This document shows positions 10,936 through 21,472 of a stretch of 64,000 bases of DNA, piece by piece; positions within the stretch are counted from its first letter, which is position 1, and every line of letters begins with the position of its first letter. Source of the DNA: Phragmites australis (Eukaryota > Streptophyta > Magnoliopsida > Poales > Poaceae); the NCBI RefSeq assembly GCF_958298935.1, contig NC_084940.1:22191146-22255145 (forward strand), in the 5' to 3' direction. The notes beneath the pieces are model-generated. The model did not search any database. It saw nothing but the letters and a program-made list of their open reading frames with translations, and had not been told where the DNA came from. Made by a program: the position numbers and the translations under genes.

Positions 10936-12573
10936 TTTACTATTATCAATGATAACTCATATACCATGCTTCTTGATGGTTGTGAATTCCGTGATGGTCG
11001 GGAAATCCTTGATGTCATGTGGGACATGAAAGGTGATGTGTAAAAATGGGTGAAAACTGCTTTGGCGAGGGTAGGTAGAGTAGTCCTCCGGGGAGGGTGC
11101 TCTTGGGGGCGTGAGGTATCGTGGGGGTACTCATTGCTGGAAGATACCTGTCCTGGTCGCTTAAGGACCGAGTCAATGCGCCGTCATGCTTAGCCACCCC
11201 GTGCAACCATGCGTCCTGTATGGGCAGGACTTGACTTTTCTTTCACCAGACTGAGTTAGGCATAATACCAGGAGGCTGAGAGCAGCGCTTGAGCCAAGTT
11301 ACCAGTTGTCCTGATGTTTGGAGGTTGCTAGCCGGCTTAGGCTTAAAAATGGGACTGGCCTTCGGAACATGGCCTCTGGTACTTGATGGATCACGTGGAA
11401 AAGCCTGGCAGGAAAGGTGTTTGGAGAATCTCGGTATGATTTGCTCCTCCGCTAGCTACGGCGGAGGCTGAGCATATCATATGGGTAAAGCTGTACAACC
11501 TCTGCAGAGTGTAAACCTATTCAAATAGCCGTGTCCACGGTTATGGACATGCGACAGCAGTAACCGTTTTGACTAGACTCTGGGTGCGTGAGTCTTGATG
11601 TGTGAGTGTGTGGACTAGATATCCGTGTGATGTGGTTCCTGGCTCGATCCGCCAAAAGTTGTGTGGTACTAGAGGTACACCAGATGTAATAAAAGGGACT
11701 GCGGAGTGAGGTATAGCCCCTCCCAGGACTGAAAACCCCCAGATATTATTTGTTGCCCTGGTTTTGGTTTTAAAACTATTTCGACAGCTTTGCTATCAGG
11801 TCACCTTCTAATACGTTGGGGACTTGAGGTGATACTCAGTACCAACAGAAGATGCTTGCCTTTGTTTTCAAAAGATTTGTTACATTTATTTCAAAAGGTT
11901 AACAATGGAGAATATAACTGGATGCTTGCATAAAACCTTCCTTACGCTTAAAACTATGCCGTAAAGCTTTATCCTTGAAATATTCATTATGCATCTATCA
12001 ACCCCCTTGAAGTAGTATAGGACTTGTTGAGTACCTTCCGTACTCAGTCTTGTTGCTTTCAGATTGTTGAGTTGAAGTTCAACCTCAACCCAGATGAAGT
12101 CGAAGAGAAGAAGTCTAAGGTCGCGTCCGCACCTGAGTTGCCTGTGGCATTGGGTTGCATCGTCGTTTCGCTCCGCTGCGCTGTAGGCTCTTCTGCCTGG
12201 CTGGTCTGCTGCGGATTCTTCTTCACCAGACCATCTTTTCTCTTTTCAGGTATTTATTTTACTTATTTGTATTCGAAGTATATATTTGATGTCATTCTGT
12301 TGAATTATGTGCGTATCAGCTACTTGATCCAGGGACTGATACAGGAGGCACAGAGGAACCCGGGTTCGGGGTCCTGACAATTTATATCTCGCTAGCTTGG
12401 TCACTTTAGTTGTATGTATCTTGGAAGCTCTTCTTGTAGATCTCAAGGCGTAACTCCTGCCGAAAGTTGGAATGAACATATCCAAGGTTTAGAATTAGAA
12501 CATCCCCGTAAATCTATAACTTTTTGCATTGTCAAATATAACAAACGGAAATGGGTAGATATACTACCGAAAT

Positions 12574-13163
12574 TAGGGATGAAAACAGATCAGATACAAA
12601 CGAATAATGGTCATTTCATATCCTAATTCTTATTTTAACCAGAAATGAAAATAAATATAGAAATCCTGGATACGGAAACAAATATGGATAGTATCATAAA
12701 CAAATACGATACGAATATGAATCGAATACAAATATAGATCTGGATATCTGTCAAATTATAAATATCCCTTAAATTATGCATATAAAAATAACAAAATAAC
12801 AATATAGTATAATATCACACATAAGGAAAATATATTATACATATAAAAACAACAAAAATAATAATATAGTCTAAGTAGTTATGACAGTGATGGGCTGTTG
12901 CCCTGTTGGCGATGGTGATGGGCTTATTTTTCAATGGGTTGGATGAATCTAATATTATCTGTATCCTTATCCAGATATTATCCGTTTTCGTATCCGTATC
13001 CAGCTCAAAAAAGCGTTTCCGTTTCCGTATCCTTATCCAAATAAAAAATATCTATATCTATATTCGATCCGAAAATATTTGTATCCGTATCAGGATAAAA
13101 CCACCCATATCCGTTTTTTCAGATCCGAAACGGAAAATATCCGATCAGTTTCAGGGAAAGCGT
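12574..13163. mobile_element. Degenerate hAT-like foldback/MITE
   Basis: The left end reads TAGGGATGAAAACAGATCAGATAC and the right end, reverse-complemented, reads TCCCTGAAACTGATCGGAT, so the ends form imperfect inverted repeats. Inner stretches around 12710-12760 and 13040-13100 are also inverted copies, both rich in 'gatacgaat/ggatacgg'. Start sequences of this type are common in grass hAT MITEs. No 8-bp target duplication is visible, so the exact ends are uncertain. The flanks 12385-12573 and 13164-13860 are intergenic, with a poly-A/G run near 13547-13576. Confidence 0.45.
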
Positions 13164-13888
13164 TCGATGTTTGAAGTTCACAGCTGCAGGAGGTACCCTA
13201 ATCTCAGCTCTCCTATGAAATGCGCTCAAAGCATCGGCATGTGTGGCACCCATGTCAACTCCGGCCCCAACGATTGCTCGGCCGCTTCACATGGAAGTAG
13301 CATTTTCTCCAAAACACAAGGCTCACAAGTGGTACTTGGGTTTGAGAGAGGGATGCAGCATCAACGGCAACCGGAAGCAACCGGTGCTGAAGCAGATCAC
13401 CAAAACAGGGCCTGAACATTTTGTATGGTAGTAAAGTCTCTCAGTTTAATGTGCTTAACCGATCAGCTGCCATCCTTTGTCCAACGACCTCAACACAAGT
13501 CTACTATAGCCGCGTCACCCCAACACAACCAAACAAATGACAGACGGAAAAAAAAAAGAAAAAGAAAAAAAAGAAGACAAGGCATCAAGATCATGCACCG
13601 ATGCACTTTATCTTATCTAAAAAACGACCACAATAACACAAACGACTCGACAAGCTCAATGGAAACCATATAAAGTGTACAGTCTCATATCACATAGACA
13701 TCATAAGACGATGGCTGGTCCATACAGTTCAGGGCATAGGTGCCACACAAATACCATGACAAACTGTTACAGTCATAAAGTAGGTAACTAGTGAAACAGC
13801 GACCAACATATTGTTACCAAACGGCACAAACTGAGCAAAATAACAAGATGGAGTGTACTTCGACCGACATGCTAGTTGTTCCTCAACT

Positions 13889-13894
13889 TTTATT
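13889..13894 (-). terminator. Candidate polyadenylation signal of SMG7
   Basis: On the minus strand the bases read AATAAA. This lies about 280 nt into the last inferred 3'UTR exon, so the transcript probably ends near 13860-13880. It is the only canonical hexamer I noted here; plant signals are loose. Confidence 0.45.
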
Positions 13895-14172
13895 CATAAG
13901 TACCATAGACAGGCATAGTAGAACCAAGAACAGACATCCACATTGAATGGCCTTTTAGTCGCTGCAGCAACCATCCACTGGCACCATTCTTGTGGTAGGT
14001 AGTCGTCCGATGAGAGATGAAGCATACGGGCCGTGCCTATAACCACTGGATTCGAGTTCGGTCAAACCTTCATGTCTGAGCATCTAAGACTTCGCAATAC
14101 AATTCATTCTCATCAGACTGCCACAGATCAATCATCCTCCACCCCTGTCTGGCCCAAACAATGTGGCTCACC

Positions 14173-14309
14173 CTGTAAATCGCAAGCCAACCCAACAATG
14201 TAAGCACAAAAGGTAAATATCCTAAGCGGGAAAGTTTCCAACTCACTAGTTAAGGTGATCGATCATATCCAAACAAAATGCATGCATAGAACTGAAGCAT
14301 CAAGCTTAC
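14173..14309 (-). other. SMG7: Second 3'UTR intron of SMG7
   Basis: On the minus strand a good donor (GGTTTG|GTAAGC at 14309) pairs with a good acceptor (ATTTACAG|GG ending at 14173), giving a 137-bp AT-rich intron. The upstream junction is 176 nt downstream of the stop codon when the first 3'UTR intron is also removed. That exceeds the roughly 50-55 nt beyond which a downstream exon junction marks an mRNA for nonsense-mediated decay. Confidence 0.6.
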
Positions 14310-14455
14310 CAAACCTAACAGCGGCAGTTGTAATGCTTCAAAGACCAACATTCTCCAAAAGAAATTTAACACTATGAGAGAGGGCTGCCGGGTATGGGTC
14401 GAACTCAGTAGGGGGTCAAGCTGTGCCACTTCCTCCAATGGATCCCCAGCAACTT

Positions 14456-14639
14456 CTACATAAATGAAACAAAACAAAATATTTATGAGAACTGTAACTT
14501 CTTCAGATGTGTGAACCAAACTTTGCTCCTAGATAAAAATATGTTGGCATGAAATGATATAGACTACATGGTAAGACATGCACTGAAATCGAGACTCCTG
14601 TATAATGACAAATTTCTCAACTGAAAGGAAGATCTTTAC
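14456..14639 (-). other. SMG7: First 3'UTR intron of SMG7
   Basis: Minus-strand donor GATTGCTG|GTAAAGATC (from 14639) and acceptor TTTATGTAG|AAGTT (ending 14456) give a 184-bp intron starting 30 nt after the TGA stop at 14670-14672. An exon of 146 nt (14310-14455) follows. Arabidopsis SMG7 is known to have 3'UTR introns; the splice sites here are my own reading. Confidence 0.6.
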
Positions 14640-14669
14640 CAGCAATCATCCTGGAAACAAGCTACTAAG

Positions 14670-17600
14670 TCACACAAGGTAACGGCTGGACCAGATAGGA
14701 TTTGCTGACTCTTGTTCAGCCATTTGACCAGTTTGCTGATTTCTTTGCTGGTAATTCTGAAACATATTCTGTTTTGCAGGCTCAAAAAGGTGGAAATCTT
14801 GCCATGTCCTCTCATTGGCCCCATGGTTATGCATCCCAGAGGCCTGCTGCTGTTTACCAGGGAAAGGGAATGGAGTGGTGAATGCAGTGCTAGTAGCACT
14901 CACATCAGGATAAACAGCTTTTAAGTTATTAACACAGTCCAATGACGGCTGATAACCATCCAGCCAGCTGTAATCATCAACCTGTGGGTTCTGCAGTTTC
15001 TCGACTGAAATAGAATCATCCTGACGCTTTGGGGTAATATGGTTAAATCCTGGAGGAGGACCAACAGGCTTTGATGGACGACTAACAGGGTTCTTCTTTG
15101 ATGCAACAAGCGGTGCTTCAGTGAACCTGAGTGTCACACCATTTGAAGGTGCTACTGATGGTACAACTGAATCAAGCGTAGATGGGATAGTCTCTCCAGT
15201 AGCTTTCACTTGATTATGTATCAAATTTGTAATGTTACCACAAGATTCAATAGATATCTGAGGTGAATACCCCATGGGCTGTAAACCACTCAATCCACCC
15301 TGCAACCTCTGCTCCAGATAACCATTTCCAGTTATGTTGACATTCTTCAGTCCACTCATTAAAAGTAACTCTTGTTCCCTGAGCAATTTTGAATAATCAG
15401 GGCTACTGAAGCGTGGAACCATTGGTGCAGATGCTCGTGGGTCAAAGACAACATCTGGGAAAGTTGAAATAGCGTTCTGAGGACCAACATGCAGTGTACC
15501 ATTGCTTGCCCAGCTGGAAGCAGGCACGTCAACAGGCTGCACAAATTCATATCTTGGAGCAATGCTAGGAATCACCTTTTGCTCACCATTGACAGCCCAA
15601 CTAATAGAAGACATAGGTAGTGACTGGTTAATGTTATAATTGCCAGCAGCTGATACAGGTCCGGTACTCTGAATAGAAACTGACATACCATTAGTTGGCC
15701 AACTAGCAGCAGACATTGATGTAGTGCTCTGAACAGAAACTGACCCACCATTGGTTGGCCAACCAGCAGCAGACATTTGTACAGGCTGGGCGTATCCATT
15801 AACAGATAGCTCTGAAGGAGTTTTCGGAAACTTCTCGGAAGCTATAGGCTTGAAAACAATTTCTTCATCGTCATCTCCTTCAGGACACAACTGCACTTTT
15901 GACTGAAGCACGCCCAGATTAGCAGAAACTGAGTCAAATCTTCTTGCAGCTTGATCAAGTTTACTGGCACTCATTTTAAGTGCATCTAAAGATTCATGTG
16001 GAGGGGTGTTAGCTTCAAAAACAGGAGGCTTCTCGGCCATGACAAACTTCTTAGAAGATGGATCAAAATATATCCTCAGTTGATCAATCTGAACAAAATT
16101 CAGCAGTGATTTCCCTGCGGCAAAAATCCGTTGAACCCGTGCTTTCTTCTCCTTGGTGCTTCCAACATTTCGAAACGTCTGTTTGCTTGAGAAATCCAAA
16201 ATGATCTGAGCAGGAAGTAAGGGCAAAAACCCTCTTAATTCAAGATCTTCCCACAAAGCAAGCCTGTTGCCAGTTTCACCCTCCTCATACGTGCTCATAT
16301 TAGAAAAGCAAGCTTCATCATTGTCACCATCAATCGACGCAAGGTCCGTAAGGATCAGCTTATTCATGAACAAGATACACTGGTTCCAGAAGAAAGATCG
16401 GGCATTCGCATGCTTTTCCTCCATCTCTGAATCAACAGCCAACTCTGGATGGGACGCCAGCCATTCAATGTAGACCATAATGGCTGGCAGGTAGAAACTT
16501 GATGCAATATCACGAAGCTGTGAACACCTTTTGAGAATTTGTCCAACAAACTCAAAAGCAGCTGTAAATGCACTTTGAAGCAGTACCCTGCGTTGCACAA
16601 TTTCAACATACGATTGGCTATCGGGCTCTTTCTTTACATTGTGCACTGTGAATATAAGGATGGCGGTAAGTCTAACAACAGCTAATGAATTTTCTACAGT
16701 GTCAGAACCGAAATTGAGCTCCTCCTCAGGACCGGATGAAAGAAGAATCTGCAGATCATTGCTGACTGAAGCAAACAGCTCCCCAAATGTTTCCAAACTG
16801 CAAAAAGAGAGAGAGAAAAAGGACATACTAGTCAGGTTGGCACCAAAGGGAGGAGGGTTGAAGAATAACAAGGTCAGTCATGCAAGGGACTGGAGAGTAC
16901 CTAGTCCTTGTGAAAAGAATTCCATTGAGCCTAACAAATCGCACATAGAAGGCCTTTAATGTTTCAGGAACACTGCACTCTCGTTCCCGTGCAGCTGCTT
17001 CAGTACTAACATCTCTTGGCTGAAACCTTGCTTCACCCCGTCCTCGGCCCCTCCCAGATGACCGCGGGGGTAATGTCCTAGCTGTGGGACCTTTATTGTT
17101 GGCTGACAGCTGTGCATAACTCTGACGATTCTGTGTAGAAAGTTGAACGATCAGATATAGAAACTTCATACTGCAGATCTAGGAATATTTTTCGATATGA
17201 TGATAACAACACTTCTAGTACTGTCAACACCAAAAGCCATCTCAACCCTTAACAACACACCCACCCATCATTCTAATCATATTGCTATATTACAGGAATT
17301 TAGACTTTATGCCTGGTTCAATAGTATGCTGTCTTACTCATAGTATAATGCAAACATGGTAGGAGAGACTAGGAAATATCGAGATCCATATGAACAATGA
17401 TAAGTTGCGATCAAGTTTAATCTCATCTGATGAGTGAAAATAGTTGCACTGACCCCAACAGGACAGGCAGAAAAAACATAACAAGTTTAATAGGAACACA
17501 ACATGAGATTGAATACAACATATGATGGGTGGTTATGGAATACATGCAATCTGCAAAACATCCAACCATTAGCTTTTAGGGGTTTTTTTTTCCTCTACTA

Positions 17601-19819
17601 GATCAAATGCACAAAAAATTATAAGATAGTATGAAATAGCTTAACTTGTCTCTTTACTATTCTCTTAAATCAGAAAAGAGTAACCTTGGAATACATTCAG
17701 TCAAACTTTCTATAGTTCGGCTATCAATATGCTTCTGAATACTAAGACTCAATATGTGGGAGAGCATAAGTGCGGATTTGTCCCATACAGCACTTCAATA
17801 AAACTATAATTTTATTAGCTTTTATGTACATATTAATAGAAATTAGTGCTCAATGTTTGCTCATTAGAGACAATGTAAAAACGTCACTCCTAAGTGACTG
17901 GAGGGAGTAATCTCCCCAAAAGAAAAAATTCAAGATAAACTAGCATTTAGGAAACATGGTAGCATTAGTGCATTAAGGAGACAAAATTGTGGCAAACGGA
18001 ATAAAAATGTAAAGAGAATAGTAACAAATAACATCTTCCCAAACTAGTAACAATAACATCGTCCCAGAATATACAAGCACCCTAAACTTGTACAGAATCT
18101 AACACGATAATAGATTAAGAGTACAAGGATAGAAGAAAAAATGAAATAAATCACGCAGTCATTTGCCACATGTGAACATGCAAAACAAGTGCCATTACAG
18201 GATGTTTATATTATATTACATTTGTAGAGAAAAAGTGTTAAGGGTCTCGTATGTATTAGATCCACAGCTACAACTAATTAGACTGGTTAAAAATAAGGAG
18301 ATCCAACAATGGTTTCAACCGTCTGATCTTATCAGACAAACAATAAGAAGACTCGCAAAAGAAATAAGGAAATCAAGTAAAATTTCCACATAGTGTGACA
18401 AAGGGGTAGACATTCTACAGCAGGCCAGCAGTATCAAACTACATGACAAAGCATGATGAGAACAATACAACACATACAAGTTAATGAAGATACAACACCA
18501 TACCTTCTCAAAAAGAATAATCAAGTTATCCCGTGCTGTAGCAAAAGGAGTTTCAGCAGCTAAGCTTCGGAAGTACCTATAAACAGACACCACCTCATTG
18601 CCTGAGTAAGATGCTAGTATCGCAAGCTGAAAAATCCGGCCAGAAGCTCATCATTAGATAACTGAATAGAGAATAAAGAACCAGTTGAGCAAATATGGCA
18701 GTGTGATCACACCTGATGATGAGGATTGCCACTGGAAGGACAAATGGAAGCTGCCTCCTTGTAGTAACTAGAGGCCGTGGCATACTCACGACTAGCAGAA
18801 TCATCATCGCCATGCAAGCTCTTGTAACGGGCAAGATCTCCCAAATATATCAGACAGCGGTGGCATGACACCAAGCCTTTCTTTACTTCAGCTGTTTTCT
18901 TGTCATCTCTCACAGAGTTGCCTGCATTCTCAAGGCCCTCGGGAAAGTAACCCAGTGGAAGGCCATAATTTGATTTGATCTTTAACATCAAGTCGTGATA
19001 GAAGCCAGTTGCTTCTGAAAGGAAGCTTCTGAAGGCTGATTTAATTCTCCTGATTCGATCCAGGTTGGCATTGCTCTTCCCGCTATGAGCTGCAACTGAG
19101 CCTGCAGAAATAATGTTCCTCCTGAACTCCTCAATTCTTTTGTAGTGCAACTGCCAGAGATGATACTCTATCTCCTGCTGTTCAGAGAAATCATGATCTG
19201 CCACAATTATCTTCTCAAAGTTGTCACGCATCTGAATCCATATGTTGGGATCTGATGGAACTTTGGACTGCACAGACTTCCGGAGCTGATTTTCGAGTTC
19301 GCCATTCTGCACAATAACATTGAAGTGTCATCAATTTGTCTTAATGCCTCGTATGGACTGAACTATTTATTGGATCTCCTTACGACATGGGAAGCTCAAA
19401 CTCAAAATAATGCAAAGCATTGACTTATGAGTATTTACATCCAGGGAGATCACTAAATCAGTGTGTTTTTCTTTGCTTTAAAAAAAATTAAACAGTAAGT
19501 GCTCCAACACTCAAAGTAATCCATCTATTATTCAAATTGATGAGCCTATCGAATACACAAACTGGCCCAATTACTACTTCAGCATCTACAGAACACGACA
19601 AACAACACAAACAAGCAGATGATCCATCCGCAATTGGCAGAAAAGGCAGGACAATAGACCATAAAGCCGACTATGGCGAGCATACCATCAGAAGTAGTAT
19701 GAGCTGTAACATGTAAAGAGCCACACAAAAATAAAGGGCTTCACCTTCTTGAAGAGGCGCTCCGCGAGGTCCCGCGAGGACGGGGCTGCAGTAGCACTAT
19801 CCATCGGAACAGTCATCAT
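14670..19819 (-). CDS. SMG7: SMG7, NMD effector with EST1-type 14-3-3-like domain
   Basis: SMG7 binds phosphorylated UPF1 in cytoplasmic foci and hands the target mRNA to decay enzymes in nonsense-mediated decay; in Arabidopsis it is also needed to exit meiosis. Five coding exons on the minus strand: 19819-19745, 19306-18713, 18626-18504, 17130-16901 and 16797-14670. All introns are GT-AG and the exons sum to 3150 bp (1049 aa plus TGA), close to Arabidopsis SMG7. Residues 1-340 hold the TPR/14-3-3-like part, with the signatures DPNIWIQMRDNFE, HLWQLHYKRIEEFR and RFVRLNGILFTRT. The EST1 DNA/RNA-binding-type region continues through WEDLELRGFLPLLPAQ (about 523-538). The acidic motif DDDEEIVFKP is at about 649-658; the tail is a long low-complexity Q/N/S/P region. 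A basic GRGRGRG stretch lies in exon 4. The start is the first of two adjacent ATGs, just after a 5'UTR intron. All exons are intact, so the gene looks functional. A SMG7-like paralogue cannot be excluded. Confidence 0.92.
17760..17908. mobile_element. Partial Stowaway-type MITE in SMG7 intron 3
   Basis: On the minus strand the right end reads ATTACTCCCTCCAGTCACTTAGGAG, a start typical of Tc1/mariner Stowaway MITEs in grasses. The matching opposite end is not recognisable, so the copy is truncated or decayed. It sits in the 1373-bp intron between coding exons 3 and 4. Confidence 0.35.
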
Positions 19820-19846
19820 CCATCAAACGCACATGGGTTTCGCCAC

Positions 19847-20180
19847 CTGCAACAATACTACGTGCACTTCAATTACCAACGGAATCAAACATCACACTAA
19901 AAAGCAATCCAATCTCGCCGCAACACTCTTCGGGGTGAGACCCGCGCAAACCCTAATCCCCCGCTCAGCAAAAACCAAGCGGGGACGAAGAACGTCTGCA
20001 CCCGCACCCCCGAACGACAAGCCACGAATCGGCGGATCTCCCTGAACCCCGGCTAACTCACGGCCAAGAGTCGCGAAATCTGAGGCCAAAATCCGCGGTT
20101 CGGCAGCGGGAAAGCTGGCGATCGGGGGAGCGGGGAAGATGAATCTGAGGAAATCGCGAGTACGGGGGAGGAATTCGTAC
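19847..20180 (-). other. SMG7: 5'UTR intron of SMG7
   Basis: Minus-strand donor GACCAG|GTACGAATTC (from 20180) and acceptor TTGTTGCAG|GTGGCG (ending 19847) give a 334-bp intron 27 nt upstream of the start codon. The upstream non-coding exon runs from 20181 to roughly 20330, in GC-rich DNA typical of a grass promoter-proximal region. The transcription start itself is not visible. Confidence 0.55.
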
Positions 20181-20330
20181 CTGGTCGTTGCTTGCGACGG
20201 GAGCGCGAGAGGGGAATCCAATTTGGGCGATGGGGAGAGAGAGGAAGAAGAGGCTATTTTCTTGTCCTTTTGTCGTCGTCGCCGTGTTCGGGTTGGACTC
20301 CATCGACGAGCCAAGGCGGTTGGGAGAGGC

Positions 20331-20933
20331 TTACAACTCGGACCCACCCACAAGAGCCCTTTTTTTGGTTTCCCGTACCGGTTTTCCTTTTTTTTAAGGC
20401 CCGTGGTTTTTGAATAACAACCTGCAGAGTAGACAGTAGAGTCAGCATTTGGATCCACGAGTGCATTTGCATTTTGTACTCCATAATCTGTGTCTATAAA
20501 CATGAGTAAAATAAAATGTACCTAATGTCATGGAATTTTTTTTTCTTTGCGAGGAAGGTCATCAAATTATTCTAAGCATGTATCTTGCTCACTGGTTTTA
20601 GGAAAACAGTTTGCAATTTCCGTACAGGTTTCCAATCGAGCTTTAGCATGTCTCAGATTTTCAAAGTAGAAGTTTCAAAAGACATTTGAAGTTTCAACTT
20701 CAACTCCAGCAAGTTTATTAGGTGGTGTTTGGTTATGATTATTGTAACGTGGCCTGATTAAGGGGTAATTGATTGTGATGTTACTTGTTTAGTTCAACCC
20801 ATCTCTAATTAAGTTCTACATAGAGAGTCTAATATTGCTCGTAAGTCTTAACCCAGTGTAATGGGATCCCGATACACCATCATCTTTACTTGACATCTTA
20901 CCGTCAAGTTTGTGCCCACCTCCCCTGCACTAC
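20331..20933. other. SMG7 upstream intergenic region
   Basis: This contains no gene. Around 20720-20790 there is 'ggtggtgtttggttatgatt', which resembles the end of a Tourist/PIF-Harbinger MITE, but no second end or target duplication was found. The SMG7 promoter should lie at the left side of this stretch. Confidence 0.4.
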
Positions 20934-20941
20934 GGTGTCAC

Positions 20942-21393
20942 TAGGGATGTCAACGAGGAAATTCCCCGCAGGGAATGGGTAACCATCCCCGCCCCGATTG
21001 GGGGAAAATTTCCCCGTCCCCGTCCCCGCTCGCGGGGGAGAAAATTCTCCCATCACCGTCCCCGCGCGGGGAAATATACCCGACGGGTTCCCCGTCCCCG
21101 CTACACTAGCACGATGAAGGGCCTGCTGGCTGACAGGCTTTGGTGGGTTGGGCTTTAGTTGAGCCGTTTCTTGCATATATAGGCCATGGAGAGTTTAAAT
21201 ATTTTGAGGAATTATTCCCGCGGGAAAGCGAGGACGGGGGACAGGGAACCGTCCCCGCCCCCGCCATACCCGACGGGGGAGAATTTTCCCCCATTAAACC
21301 CCCTCTGCGAGAGGAAAATTGACCCCATCTCCATCCCCTAATAGGAGAATTCCCCGTCAGGGAACGGGGATCGGGGCCCCGTTGACATCCCTA
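20942..21393. mobile_element. hAT-family MITE with perfect TIRs and TSD
   Basis: The 452-bp element starts TAGGGATGTCAACG and ends CGTTGACATCCCTA, a perfect 14-bp inverted repeat. It is flanked by an identical 8-bp target duplication, GGTGTCAC (20934-20941 and 21394-21401). This is diagnostic of hAT transposition. The inside is built from 'ccccg/cgggg' runs and has no transposase. It lies about 600 bp upstream of the SMG7 5'UTR. Confidence 0.93.
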
Positions 21394-21472
21394 GGTGTCA
21401 CCCACCCCACTGTGTTGCTCCTTGTGCATGTTCCAATCTAATAAAATATTGTTCTATGCAAATTCATAAGTG

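Larger units (their letters stand above)
7652..12379. mobile_element. 4.7-kb solo LTR (Tekay/Del-like gypsy)
   Basis: The element starts TGTAACACCC and ends GGGTCCTGACA, termini I associate with long LTRs of grass Tekay/Del-type Ty3/gypsy elements. It is flanked by a perfect 5-bp target duplication, ATTTA (7647-7651 and 12380-12384). No second LTR, primer-binding site or pol motif lies inside, so it is a solo LTR of 4728 bp. It contains a GC-rich core (about 8100-9330), an AT-rich stretch (9340-10480), a short palindromic tandem repeat (10854-10935) and a probable U5-like end (about 11000-12379). The family name is inferred. Confidence 0.8.

Noticed and set aside
14250..14519. 89-codon minus ORF downstream of SMG7
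   Set aside because: It crosses the inferred 3'UTR introns and exon, has no homology I recognise, and the SMG7 frame ends at 14670.
18163..18393. Plus-strand ORF of 76 codons inside SMG7 intron 3
   Set aside because: AT-rich, no domain, antisense within an intron.
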